In this document: one piece after another, positions 40,800 to 50,474 of the stretch
Numbering within the stretch: position 1 is the stretch's first letter
Layout of the letters: each line of letters opens with the position of its first letter
NCBI GenBank assembly: GCA_963817905.1
Contig: CAWFPS010000002.1
Coordinates: 1,231,313-1,295,312, forward strand
Source of the DNA: VRUE01 sp963817905
Lineage (GTDB): Bacteria > Actinomycetota > Thermoleophilia > Solirubrobacterales > 70-9
Reading direction: 5' to 3'
DNA length: 64,000 bases
The notes under the pieces: generated by a model
Told to the model about the DNA's origin: nothing
What the model saw: only the letters and a program-made list of their open reading frames with translations
The model's database searches: none
Made by a program: the position numbers and the translations under genes

Positions 40800-41963
40800 G
40801 TGGTCACTAACCTGTCGCCTCCCGTGACGACCCAAACCGCCGCCCAGATCCCCACCGAGCTGAAGCCGGCCGACGGCCGTTTCGGCTGCGGCCCGTCGAA
40901 GGTCCGGCCAGAGGCGCTGGCGAAGCTGGCCGAGCAATCGAAGCTGATGGGGACGTCCCACCGCCAGGCGCCGGTGCGCGACCTGGTCGGCCGGGTCCGC
41001 TCGGGCCTGGCCGAGCTCTTCTCGCTGCCCAGCGGCTATGAGATCGCGCTCGGCAACGGCGGTACCACCGCCTTCTGGGACGCCGCCTGTGCCTGGCTCG
41101 TGCGCGAGCGCGCTCTCCACCTCACCTACGGCGAGTTCTCGCAGAAGTTCGCCAAGGCGACGGCGGGGGCGCCGTTCCTCGCCGATCCGGTCGTGGTCGC
41201 GGCCGAGCCCGGCGACGCCCCCAGGCCGGTCAGCGATCCCGCCGCCGACGTGATCGCCTGGGCACACAACGAGACCTCGACCGGGGTGATGGTCCCGGTC
41301 GAGCGCCCTGCCGGTTCCGGCGATGCGCTCGTTCTGATCGACGCCACATCGGGGGCCGGCGGCCTGCCGGTGGACCTCGGCGACGCCGACGCCTACTACT
41401 TCGCTCCGCAGAAGGGTTTCGGCTCGGACGGCGGACTCTGGCTGGCTCTGCTCAGCCCTGCCGCAATCGCCCGTATCGAGGAGCTCGACGGCGCTGGCGG
41501 CCGCTGGCAGCCCGGTTTCCTCTCCCTGCAGACCGCGCTGGAGAACTCGCGCAAGGAGCAGACCTACAACACGCCCGCGCTTGCCACCCTGCTGCTGCTC
41601 GCCGACCAGGTCGAGTGGATGCTCTCGCTGGGCGGGCTCGACGGCTGCGTCGACCGCACCTCCGCATCTTCGGATCACCTTTACGGCTGGGCGGAGGCGA
41701 GCGAGTTCGCTGCCCCCTTCGTGACCGATTCAGCCAAGCGCTCGCTTGTCGTCGGCACGATCGACTTCGACGACTCGGTCGACGCTGCCGCGATCGCCGC
41801 GACGCTGCGGGCCAACGGCATCGTCGACACCGAGCCCTACCGCAAGCTCGGCCGCAACCAACTGCGGATCGGGATGTTCCCGGCGGTCGAGTCGGCTGAC
41901 GTCGAAGCCCTGACCGCCTGCATCGACTGGGCGGTCGAGAACGTGGGGGAGATCCGTAAGTGA
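40800..41963 (+). CDS. serC: Phosphoserine aminotransferase
   Basis: A 387-residue PLP enzyme that converts 3-phosphohydroxypyruvate to phosphoserine, of the actinobacterial subtype. Blocks: RFGCGPSKVRPEAL, LMGTSHRQAPVRDLVGRVRSGL, LGNGGTTAFWDAAC, WAHNETSTGVMVPV, IDATSGAGGLPVDL and the PLP Lys in YFAPQKGFGSDGG. GTG at 40800 is the longest start; GTG at 40824 (VTTQTAAQIP) is also possible. The stop overlaps serA by 4 bases, so serine synthesis from 3-phosphoglycerate is coupled here. Confidence 0.93.
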   Translation: MVTNLSPPVTTQTAAQIPTELKPADGRFGCGPSKVRPEALAKLAEQSKLMGTSHRQAPVRDLVGRVRSGLAELFSLPSGYEIALGNGGTTAFWDAACAWLVRERALHLTYGEFSQKFAKATAGAPFLADPVVVAAEPGDAPRPVSDPAADVIAWAHNETSTGVMVPVERPAGSGDALVLIDATSGAGGLPVDLGDADAYYFAPQKGFGSDGGLWLALLSPAAIARIEELDGAGGRWQPGFLSLQTALENSRKEQTYNTPALATLLLLADQVEWMLSLGGLDGCVDRTSASSDHLYGWAEASEFAAPFVTDSAKRSLVVGTIDFDDSVDAAAIAATLRANGIVDTEPYRKLGRNQLRIGMFPAVESADVEALTACIDWAVENVGEIRK

Positions 41964-43540
41964 AGGTCTTGGTCAAGGAGAAGATCGCCGACTCCGGTGT
42001 CGAGTTGCTGCGCGAGAACTTCGATGTCGACCTCGGCCTCGAGATGTCCGACGTGGAGCTGGCCGAGCAGATCGGCGGCTACGACGCGATCCTGATCCGC
42101 TCGGCGACGAAGCTAACCCCGGAGCTGATCGAGCGTGCCGACAACCTGAAGGTGATCGGCCGGGCCGGCACCGGCGTCGACAACGTCGACATCCCGGCCG
42201 CCACCCGGCGCGGCATCGTCGTCGCCAACGCGCCGGAATCCAACTCCGTCGCCGCCGCCGAGCACACCCTGGCGCTCGCGTTGGCGCTCTTCCGCAACGT
42301 CCCCCAAGCCCACGGTGCCCTCGTCGACGGGCGCTGGGACCGGGCTAAGTACAAGGGCGCCGAGCTCTACGGCAAGACGATCGGCATCGTCGGCTTCGGC
42401 CGCATCGGCCAGCTCGTCGCCAAGCGCGCCCGGGCCTTCGAGATGGACGTGATCGCCTTCGACAAGTTCGTTTCCGCCGAGCGCTTCCGCGAGCTCGGCG
42501 TCACGGGCGCAGAGAGCCTCGAGGAGCTTTTCGGCGCCGCCGACGTGGTCACCGTTCACGTGCCAAAGACGCCGGAGACGGTCAACCTGATCGACGCCGA
42601 GGCACTGGCGGCGATGAGGGACGGCGTGCGGATCGTCAACTGCGCCCGCGGCGAGCTGGTCGACCTCGACGCGCTCACCGCTGCCCTGGAGTCTGGCAAG
42701 GCCGGTGGCGCGGCGCTCGACGTCTTCCCCTCCGAGCCCTTCACCGAGCACCCGATCTTCGCCCGCCCCGACGTCGTCGTCACCCCGCACCTCGGCGCTT
42801 CGACGGCCGAGGCCCAGGACCGCGCCGGGATCGTCACCGCCGAACAGGTCACCGCCGCGCTCACCGGAGCCGTCGTCACCAACGCGGTCAACATCGCCGC
42901 CGTGCGCCCCGAGGAGATGGAGGCGCTCTCGCCCTTCGTGCCGCTCTGCGAAAAGCTCGGCCGCCTCGCCGAGGGGCTCGGCCAGGGCCCGGTCGACCGC
43001 GTCTCGGTCGAGTTCCGCGGCAAGCTCTCCCAGTACGACACGCGCCTGCTCGGCATCGCCGTCCTGGTCGGGATCCTCTCCGGCCATACCGAGGAGCCCG
43101 TCAATCTCGTCAACGCGCCGCAGATGGCCGAGGAACGCGGCATCGACCTGGTCGAGACGAAGGAGTCGAGCTCTGAGGACTTCACCGAGCTGGTCACGGT
43201 GCGGATGCGCAGCGGCGAGGACGAAGTCGAGGTCGCCGGCACCGGTGTCGGTCCCCGCAACGAGCCCTACCTGGTCTCGGCCTGGGGCGAGAGCTTCTAC
43301 CTGCCCTTCGCAGAGCATGTCGCCGTCTTCCGCTACGCCGACCGTCCCGGCATGATCGGCCGCGTCGGCACCATGTTCGGCGAGGAGGGAGTCAACATCG
43401 TCTCCGCGGCTGTGGGGGCCGAGGAGGACGGCGGGCGCGCCGTGATGGCGCTCACCACCGACGCCCCCGTGAACGAAGAGACGATCGCCAAGATCCTCCA
43501 GCTCGACGGGTTTGCTGCGGGTCGCTCGGTCGACCTGTAG
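41960..43540 (+). CDS. serA: D-3-Phosphoglycerate dehydrogenase
   Basis: A 526-residue type 1 enzyme, the first committed step of serine synthesis. Substrate domain: GYDAILIRSATKLTPELIERA and GRAGTGVDNVDIPAATRRGIVVANAPESN. NAD-binding domain: GIVGFGRIGQLVAKRA. Catalytic Arg/Glu/His region: NCARGELVDLDALTAALESG to TPHLGASTAEAQDRAG. An intervening ASB domain (VNIAAVRPEEM to about residue 440) precedes the C-terminal ACT domain (RPGMIGRVGTMFGEEGVNIVSAAVG), which gives serine feedback. GTG start overlapping serC (GTGA). Confidence 0.95.
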   Translation: MKVLVKEKIADSGVELLRENFDVDLGLEMSDVELAEQIGGYDAILIRSATKLTPELIERADNLKVIGRAGTGVDNVDIPAATRRGIVVANAPESNSVAAAEHTLALALALFRNVPQAHGALVDGRWDRAKYKGAELYGKTIGIVGFGRIGQLVAKRARAFEMDVIAFDKFVSAERFRELGVTGAESLEELFGAADVVTVHVPKTPETVNLIDAEALAAMRDGVRIVNCARGELVDLDALTAALESGKAGGAALDVFPSEPFTEHPIFARPDVVVTPHLGASTAEAQDRAGIVTAEQVTAALTGAVVTNAVNIAAVRPEEMEALSPFVPLCEKLGRLAEGLGQGPVDRVSVEFRGKLSQYDTRLLGIAVLVGILSGHTEEPVNLVNAPQMAEERGIDLVETKESSSEDFTELVTVRMRSGEDEVEVAGTGVGPRNEPYLVSAWGESFYLPFAEHVAVFRYADRPGMIGRVGTMFGEEGVNIVSAAVGAEEDGGRAVMALTTDAPVNEETIAKILQLDGFAAGRSVDL

Positions 43541-43542
43541 CC

Positions 43543-43565
43543 GCCAGCCACTCAAGTAGGCTGGC
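43543..43565 (+). terminator. Short hairpin after serA
   Basis: GCCAGCC and GGCTGGC flank a 9-nt loop, beginning 3 bases after the serA stop and ending 4 bases before the next gene. The stem is only 7 bp, and it overlaps the position of the next gene's ribosome-binding site, so its role is uncertain. Confidence 0.3.
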
Positions 43566-43568
43566 CCG

Positions 43569-44603
43569 GTGAAGGCGCTGGTGCAGACAGGCAACGGTGG
43601 GTTCGACGTGCTCCAGGTTCAGGAGCGACCCGATCCGCCGGTCGGACCGGGAGAGGTCCGGATCGCCGTCAAGGCGGCCGGGGTCAACTTTGCCGACACG
43701 ATGGCCCGGGTCGGCCTCTACCCCGACGCGCCAAAACCGCCCTGTGTGATGGGTTACGAGGTCGCCGGCACCGTCGAGTCCGTCGGCGACGGCGTCGGCG
43801 AGCACGCGGTCGGCGACAGGGTCGTCGCCGGCACCCGCTTCGGCGGCCAGGCGGAGCTGGTCACCGTCCCCGCTAACCAGGCACTGCCGCTGCCCGAGCG
43901 GCTCAGCTTCGAGCAGGGCGCCGCATTTCCGGTCAACTACGGCACTGCCTACGCGGCGCTGGTCATTGTCGGGGGCATTCGCGAGGGCACTCGCGTGCTG
44001 ATCCACGCCGCGGCTGGCGGGGTCGGCATCGCCGCCACCCAGATCGCCCGCAATGCCGGGGCCGAGATCTACGGCACCGCCTCGCCTGCCAAGCACGACG
44101 CGATCCGCGGTCAGGGCGTCGCCCACCCGATCGATTACCGAAACCAGGATTTCGAGGCCGAGGTGCTTCGCCTCACCGGCGGCGAGGGCGTCGACCTGGC
44201 GATCGACGCACTGGGACCGACCTCGTTTCGCAAGGACTACCGGGTGCTGCGACCGGGCGGTCGCCTGGTCATGTACGGGATCTCCGAGGCTTCTACCGAA
44301 TCGGGGCGCGATATCCCGGCGATGCTCAAGGCCCTCGCCAAGATGCCGCTGGCGACGATTCCCTGGTGGAAGAGCCTGGCACTGATGAACGAGAACAAGG
44401 GCGTCTTCGGCCTCAACATGCTCAAGTGGTGGGATCGCGAGGGGGGACTGGACCGCCTCACCGAGCCACTGGTGGCGGACCTCGAGGCGGGCCGCCTCGA
44501 ACCCGTGGTCGCCGAGGCCTTTCCCTTCGATCGCGCCGGCGAGGCGCATAAATTCATCGCCGAGCGCCGCAACGTTGGCAAGGTAGTGCTGTTCCCAGGT
44601 TAG
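43569..44603 (+). CDS. NADPH:quinone oxidoreductase-like MDR-family protein
   Basis: A 344-residue zinc-independent medium-chain reductase. Blocks: VRIAVKAAGVNFADTMARVGLYPDAPKPPCVMGYEVAGTVE, FPVNYGTAYAALV and the nucleotide-binding HAAAGGVGIAATQIARNAGAEIYGTAS. The zinc-ligand cysteines of alcohol dehydrogenases are absent. It should transfer electrons from NADPH to quinones or reactive carbonyls; the true substrate is unknown. It follows serA by 28 bases and may be cotranscribed. The GTG start at 43569 gives the family N-terminus. Confidence 0.87.
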   Translation: MKALVQTGNGGFDVLQVQERPDPPVGPGEVRIAVKAAGVNFADTMARVGLYPDAPKPPCVMGYEVAGTVESVGDGVGEHAVGDRVVAGTRFGGQAELVTVPANQALPLPERLSFEQGAAFPVNYGTAYAALVIVGGIREGTRVLIHAAAGGVGIAATQIARNAGAEIYGTASPAKHDAIRGQGVAHPIDYRNQDFEAEVLRLTGGEGVDLAIDALGPTSFRKDYRVLRPGGRLVMYGISEASTESGRDIPAMLKALAKMPLATIPWWKSLALMNENKGVFGLNMLKWWDREGGLDRLTEPLVADLEAGRLEPVVAEAFPFDRAGEAHKFIAERRNVGKVVLFPG

Positions 44604-44632
44604 GCCCGCTGCGGTGGCGGGAGTACTTTGCG

Positions 44633-45205
44633 ATGAAGAAGGCGATCCTCATCCTGCTGGTGATGCTGGCGGCGCAAGCTGCGCCGCTCGCTCAGGCCGA
44701 AACCAAATACACGGTGGTCCTGGCCGGCGGCGCGGCCCAGAACATGATCCACATCTGGCTCACGCCGGATGGGACCAGCTACGTGATCGATTCCGTGGTG
44801 CCGCTCGAAGTAGGCGGCACGGTCTGCGAAAACCCGCCGGGCAACTCGAACGAGCTGCTTTGCAAGGCGCCGCTCCTCGCCGGCTTCGAAGTCAATGCCG
44901 GACCCGGGGACGACAGGGTCAAGGTCGCCCACGCGGTCTCTGTCCCCTTCACCATGCGTGGCGGACCCGGACGTGACGTTCTGATCGGCGGCTCCGGCTC
45001 CGACAAGCTGATCGGCGGTCTCGGAAACGATCGCCTTATTGGCGGTGCCGGCGACGATCTGATCTATGGCGGTCCGGGCAACGACCTGATCGGCGGCGGC
45101 CCCGGAGACGACGTGCTGCGCGGCGGCCCGGGCCACGATGCATTCGCGCCCGGCTCGGGACAGAACGCCGTACGCCAGGCCGTCCGGCACAAAAGCGGAC
45201 GCTAA
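44633..45205 (+). CDS. Secreted RTX-repeat calcium-binding protein
   Basis: A 190-residue protein with a signal peptide (KKAILILLVMLAAQAAPLAQAE, cleavage after AQA) and a beta-type N-terminal domain holding two cysteines (VCENPPGN, LLCKAPL). Four to six RTX nonapeptides follow (GGPGRDVLIGGSGSDKLIGGLGNDRLIGGAGDDLI, GGPGNDL), forming a short Ca-dependent beta-roll. A basic tail follows. There is no type I secretion signal and no ABC exporter nearby, so Sec export fits. Similar short RTX proteins are frequent in Solirubrobacterales. The stop abuts the stop of the convergent MFS gene. Confidence 0.82.
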   Translation: MKKAILILLVMLAAQAAPLAQAETKYTVVLAGGAAQNMIHIWLTPDGTSYVIDSVVPLEVGGTVCENPPGNSNELLCKAPLLAGFEVNAGPGDDRVKVAHAVSVPFTMRGGPGRDVLIGGSGSDKLIGGLGNDRLIGGAGDDLIYGGPGNDLIGGGPGDDVLRGGPGHDAFAPGSGQNAVRQAVRHKSGR

Positions 45206-46552
45206 TCAAACGGGGGCCCGCTCGGCGTGCCCTCCGAGCAGGCGCCCGCCGACGAAGAAGAGGGCGATCAGGAAGCCGATGAGGGAGAGGCCGGCGTCGA
45301 GACGAAACGCGGCCTGGATCCCGTCGGTAAAAGAGGACTGGGCGGAGAAGACCGCTGTTGTCAGTCCCAGCCCGATCGAGCCGCCAGCGATCTGGAACAT
45401 GTAGACGATGCCCCCGGCCAGGCTGGTCTGGGATTCGTCGACCGAGGTGACGCCGGCCGTGGTCGCGGTCGGGTAGAAGCTGCCGATTCCAACCCCGAGC
45501 ACGACCATGCCGGCGACCAGCGAGGTGTAGTGCGAGCTGTTGCCGGCCAGGGAGAAGACGAAGGGGGCGATCGCGATGCAGAGCGCACCGACCGAGGCCA
45601 GAACCTTCGCTCCGAGTCGCTCGTACAGCGGCCCCGCGACGAAGGAGACGCAGGCGAAGACGGCGAGGAAGGGCAGCATCCCCAGGCCGGCTTCCAGCGC
45701 CGAGTAGCCGAGCTGGTGCTCCATGAACTGCGGCAGGTAGAGCAGGGCGGCAAAGAAGGTCGCTGACATCAGCAGGATCGCCACGCAGGACGCGCGGAAG
45801 CTCTCATTTGCCATCACCGCGCGGGGAACAAGCGCGTTGCGCCCGGCCCGTCGCTCGATTGGGACGAAGGCGACGAGCAGGATCGCCGAGAGAACCAACA
45901 GCCCGACCACCCGCGGGTCGCCGAAACCCCAGTCGTCAATCTGATCGAGCGCGACCAGTAGCGAGACGAGGCCGACCGAGATCGTCGCGATCCCCGGATA
46001 GTCGATCCGCTGCTCGCCCTTGTCGGGCTCGACGACTTTGACCAGCCGGTAGGTGACGAGCACGGCGAAGGCCGAGACCGGCACGTTGAGGAAAAAGATC
46101 CAGCGCCAGCTGAGCGCGTCGGTGAGCACGCCGCCGACCAGCGGCCCGATCGCGTTGCCGAGGCCCGCGGCGCCGATGATGATTCCGCCGGCCAGCCCCG
46201 CCTTGTCTTCGGGCAGGATCGCGTAGGTCATGCCGAGGATCGCGGGCCACATCAACGCCCCGCCGATCCCCATCAGGGTCCGCGTCGCGATCAGCCAGGT
46301 CTCCGTCGGCGCGACGCCGCCCAGGGCCGACATCGAGGCGAAGATGGCGGTGCCGAGGAAGAAGGCGTTGCGCCGTCCGAACATGTCGGCCAGCCGCCCG
46401 CCGGTGACGATCATCACCCCGAAGGTCAGCGCGTAGGCGTTGACCACCCACTGGATCGTGTTGATGTTGGTGTCGAAGTCCCTCTCCATCGTCGGCAGGG
46501 CGACGTTGATCGCGGAGAAGTCGTTGGCGATCACCACCACGGCGATGCCCAT
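45206..46552 (-). CDS. MFS drug-efflux transporter, DHA2/EmrB type
   Basis: About 448 residues with 12 to 14 membrane helices. It has the first-helix motif DFSAINVALPTMERDFDTNINTIQWVVNAYALTFGVMIVTGGRLADMFGRRNAFFLG, including MFS motif A, and motif C-like GLGNAIGPLVGGVL. It should export toxic compounds by proton antiport; substrate unknown. The reading from ATG 46552 begins inside the first helix. Codons upstream (SSSIPRSTWFALFA) look like the true N-terminus but offer no ATG, GTG, TTG or CTG, so the start is doubtful. No regulator gene is adjacent. Confidence 0.85.
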   Translation of the reverse strand: MGIAVVVIANDFSAINVALPTMERDFDTNINTIQWVVNAYALTFGVMIVTGGRLADMFGRRNAFFLGTAIFASMSALGGVAPTETWLIATRTLMGIGGALMWPAILGMTYAILPEDKAGLAGGIIIGAAGLGNAIGPLVGGVLTDALSWRWIFFLNVPVSAFAVLVTYRLVKVVEPDKGEQRIDYPGIATISVGLVSLLVALDQIDDWGFGDPRVVGLLVLSAILLVAFVPIERRAGRNALVPRAVMANESFRASCVAILLMSATFFAALLYLPQFMEHQLGYSALEAGLGMLPFLAVFACVSFVAGPLYERLGAKVLASVGALCIAIAPFVFSLAGNSSHYTSLVAGMVVLGVGIGSFYPTATTAGVTSVDESQTSLAGGIVYMFQIAGGSIGLGLTTAVFSAQSSFTDGIQAAFRLDAGLSLIGFLIALFFVGGRLLGGHAERAPV

Positions 46553-46644
46553 CGCGAAGAGGGCGAACCAGGTCGAGCGGGGGATTGAGCTTGAGGAAAC
46601 CTCGCTTGCGATGCCGGCAGCCTACGCTAAGCTGGGGCGACCGA

Positions 46645-46704
46645 ATGATGCACCGGCTCGACAGCCTCGCGCTTCTCCTTCTCCTCCCCCTCCGGGGGGA
46701 ATAG
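46645..46704 (+). CDS. leuL: Leucine-rich leader peptide upstream of leuA
   Basis: A 19-codon ORF, MMHRLDSLALLLLLPLRGE, ending TAG at 46702-46704. Eight of nineteen residues are leucine, five of them consecutive (CTT CTC CTT CTC CTC). It starts 127 bases before the leuA start. The composition and position are what a leucine attenuation leader requires. Leucine starvation should stall a ribosome over 46672-46686. It begins with a tandem ATG-ATG. The name is given by function only. Confidence 0.75.
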   Translation: MMHRLDSLALLLLLPLRGE

Positions 46705-46767
46705 CGCTGGGCGGCGCGATAGCCGCGAGAGACAAGGTCATTCGAAAGAAGCGGAGAAGGAGGAGGA
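46676..46767 (+). promoter_or_regulatory. Leader region with Leu codons complementary to the leuA ribosome-binding site
   Basis: TCCTTCTCC (46676-46684), within the Leu-codon run of the leader, can pair perfectly with GGAGAAGGA (46753-46761), part of the strong purine-rich leuA ribosome-binding site GGAGAAGGAGGAGGA. Between them are a CCCCCTCCGGGGGG hairpin (46686-46699) and GCGGCGCGATAGCCGC. A ribosome stalled on the Leu codons would keep the site free. This is a plausible translational control; no U-tract terminator is seen. Confidence 0.6.
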
Positions 46768-46771
46768 CCCA

Positions 46772-48358
<1,587 letters not shown>

Positions 48359-48404
48359 GTCCAGTCCCGGCGACAGCGCCTGGGGTCGGGATCGACGTCT
48401 GGTC

Positions 48405-49802
48405 CTACTCGCCGGAACCGACCAGCGCGTCGAGGGGGCGGCGAGCATGGATGTCGAACCCCTGCCGCAAGAGCTTGAGCGTGTAGATCGTCTCTGGCGA
48501 GAGCCGTGAGGCCAAGGTCGTGGAAACGACCACCGCGAGCGCCGCCGGGAGGATCAGGGCGTAGTCCCCCGTCAACTCGAAGACGACGAGGATCGCGGTC
48601 ATCGGTGCTCGCGCGGTGGCCGCGAACACCGCGCCCATCGCAACCATGCCGTACACCCCCGCGGGGCCGCTGACGCCCGGAAGTAGGTCGTGGGCGCAGG
48701 CGCCAAACGCCGAGCCGAGCATCGCCCCGATGAAGAGGGAAGGGGCGAAAACGCCGCCCGAGCCGCCGATCGAGAGGGTCAGGCTCGTCGCCACGATCTT
48801 GCCCACCAACAGGACGAGAAGGAAGGCGATGGCGTAGCGGCCTTCGATCGCGTGGGTGAAGACGGAATGGCTGGTTCCGTACATCTGCGGCAGCGCCAGC
48901 AGCAGCAGGCCAAGGAGGAGTCCGCCTGCGGCCGGTCGCCAGGCCTCCGAGAAGCGCCAAATTCGGTCGACACGATCCTCCATCGCGTAGAGGACTCGGA
49001 TCAAGGCAACTCCGGCCAGGGCGCAGAGAATGCCGAGAGGGATGCAAAGCAGGTAGCCACCGGCAGGTCCCACGTTGAGCTGCGGCACGGTGAGGAAGGG
49101 GTCCGAGCCGAAGACGATGCGGTCGAGCGTGTCGGCGGTGACCGCGGCGATCAGCACCGCGCCGAGCGAGCGCATCGCGACATCGGCGATCAGGATCACC
49201 TCGATCGCGAAGAACACCCCGGCGAGGGGGGCGTTGAAGGTGGCCGAGACACCGCCGGCCGCTCCACAGGCGACAAGCACCCGCATCCGGGACGGTGAGG
49301 ACCGGGTCAACTGGCCGATGGTCGATGCCAGGCCGGAGCTGATCAAGATGATCGGTCCCTCGCGCCCAACCGAGCCGCCAGAGCCGATGCAGAGCGAGGC
49401 GGCGAGGGCCTTCACCGCGCTGACGATGGGGCGGATGCGCCCCTCGCGCCGGTCGACGGCGAGCATTACCTCGGGGACCCCGTGACCGCGCGCCTCGGTG
49501 GCGAAGCGGTTGACGAGCGGGCCGTAGAGGAGACCTCCCAGGACCGGGGCGATGACCAGGAAGCCGATTCCGAGGCCGGGGATCAGCGGGTCGATAGCGC
49601 TCGGGTCAACTCCGTAGTCGTTGTGGCCGGTGAACGCGCGGGTTACGCCGTCGACCAAGAGGCGCAAGACGACACCGCCGATCCCCGAAACCACGCCGAC
49701 CCCGATCGCAAGCACGAGCAGGCCGCTGGGAGTGGCAAGCCACTCGTTGAGGCTGCGCATCCAGCCCGATTCGGACCCTCCGACCCCCGCTCGTACCGCC
49801 AA
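48405..49802 (-). CDS. ClC-family chloride channel or transporter
   Basis: About 465 residues with the ClC arrangement of many helices. Selectivity motifs: GSGGSVGREGPIILISSG (the GSGxP and GREGP elements with the gating Glu) and GGSGGVFAPSLFIGAMLGSAFG (the GxFxP element). FNAPLAGVFFAIEVIL is also conserved. No CBS domains follow. The start may be 49802 or, more likely, ATG at 49760 (MRSLNEWLATPSG). It diverges from the XRE-cupin regulator, and the short gap between them carries a palindrome. It converges with leuA. Confidence 0.9.
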   Translation of the reverse strand: MAVRAGVGGSESGWMRSLNEWLATPSGLLVLAIGVGVVSGIGGVVLRLLVDGVTRAFTGHNDYGVDPSAIDPLIPGLGIGFLVIAPVLGGLLYGPLVNRFATEARGHGVPEVMLAVDRREGRIRPIVSAVKALAASLCIGSGGSVGREGPIILISSGLASTIGQLTRSSPSRMRVLVACGAAGGVSATFNAPLAGVFFAIEVILIADVAMRSLGAVLIAAVTADTLDRIVFGSDPFLTVPQLNVGPAGGYLLCIPLGILCALAGVALIRVLYAMEDRVDRIWRFSEAWRPAAGGLLLGLLLLALPQMYGTSHSVFTHAIEGRYAIAFLLVLLVGKIVATSLTLSIGGSGGVFAPSLFIGAMLGSAFGACAHDLLPGVSGPAGVYGMVAMGAVFAATARAPMTAILVVFELTGDYALILPAALAVVVSTTLASRLSPETIYTLKLLRQGFDIHARRPLDALVGSGE

Positions 49803-49833
49803 TGGACGCCGAAGTCTATATTGGCGTTTCGCT

Positions 49834-49856
49834 TACAATCGTACGTGATAACGTAC
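49834..49856. promoter_or_regulatory. Probable promoter and operator before the XRE-cupin gene
   Basis: A -10-like TACAAT (49834-49839) is followed by the palindrome GTACGT-GATA-ACGTAC (49841-49856), which ends 6 bases before the regulator's ATG. A transcript would start within the palindrome. It is a natural site for autoregulation by the XRE protein encoded next to it, and it is shared with the divergent ClC gene. No good -35 is seen. Confidence 0.5.
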
Positions 49857-49862
49857 AGTTCC

Positions 49863-50474
49863 ATGACTGCCTCGGCCACCACGGGATCATCGGAGCGGAG
49901 GGCACGGCCCGCCCGTTCCGACGTGGGTACCCGGATCCGTTCCTTGCGCGAGGCGATGGGGCTCTCGCTGCGCGACCTCGGGCAGCGCTCCGGGGTCAGC
50001 GCGCCGATGCTCTCCCAGGTTGAGCGGGGCGAGACCAGCCCGACCTTGGCGGTCGCCACTCGGGTCGCGTCCGGGCTCGAGCTGACCCTCTCGCAGTTGC
50101 TGCGCCTTGACGAGGGCGAGCACGTCGCGGTCAGCCGCGCCGGCGACCGGCGCCTGCTTGAGCGTGGGGGGCATCGCTTCGAGGAGCTGACTCCACCGCT
50201 GCCGGGGCAGCGCGCCGACGTCTCGCTGCACACCCTCGATGGCAGCGCCACCACGGGCGGTCGCGACGACCCGCCGATGCACGAGCCGGGCAGCCGCGAG
50301 ACCGCGGTCGTCCTTTCCGGCACCTTGGCCCTGGTCGTCGACGGCAGCCGCCACGAGCTGAGCGAGGGCGATAGCGTCACTTTCGACGCCGACCTGCCGC
50401 ACCATTTCGAAAACGAAGGCGAGGAGCCGACGCGCTTCCTCGCCGTAATCGCCGCGGGCCTGAGGAGGTCATAG
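49863..50474 (+). CDS. XRE-family regulator with C-terminal cupin domain
   Basis: A 203-residue protein. The N-terminal HTH (VGTRIRSLREAMGLSLRDLGQRSGVSAPMLSQVERGETSPTLAVATRVASGLELTLSQLL) spans residues about 20-82. The C-terminal cupin_2 domain (HEPGSRETAVVLSGTLALVVDGSRHELSEGDSVTFDADLPHHFENEG) would bind a small ligand. ATG at 49863 chosen; the longer frame upstream is antisense to the ClC gene. The stop TAG is directly followed by the leuC ATG, so it is cotranscribed and probably coupled with leuCD. A leucine-pathway intermediate is a reasonable candidate ligand, by context only. Confidence 0.88.
   Translation: MTASATTGSSERRARPARSDVGTRIRSLREAMGLSLRDLGQRSGVSAPMLSQVERGETSPTLAVATRVASGLELTLSQLLRLDEGEHVAVSRAGDRRLLERGGHRFEELTPPLPGQRADVSLHTLDGSATTGGRDDPPMHEPGSRETAVVLSGTLALVVDGSRHELSEGDSVTFDADLPHHFENEGEEPTRFLAVIAAGLRRS

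Noticed and set aside
40701..41678. Long minus-strand frame upstream of the cupin
   Set aside because: It is antisense to serC and has no recognisable domain; the cupin starts cleanly at 40700.
44959..45150. RTX repeats as a toxin of a type I secretion system
   Set aside because: Only a few repeats, a Sec signal peptide, no catalytic domain and no ABC/MFP exporter nearby; a small secreted Ca-binding protein is the better reading.
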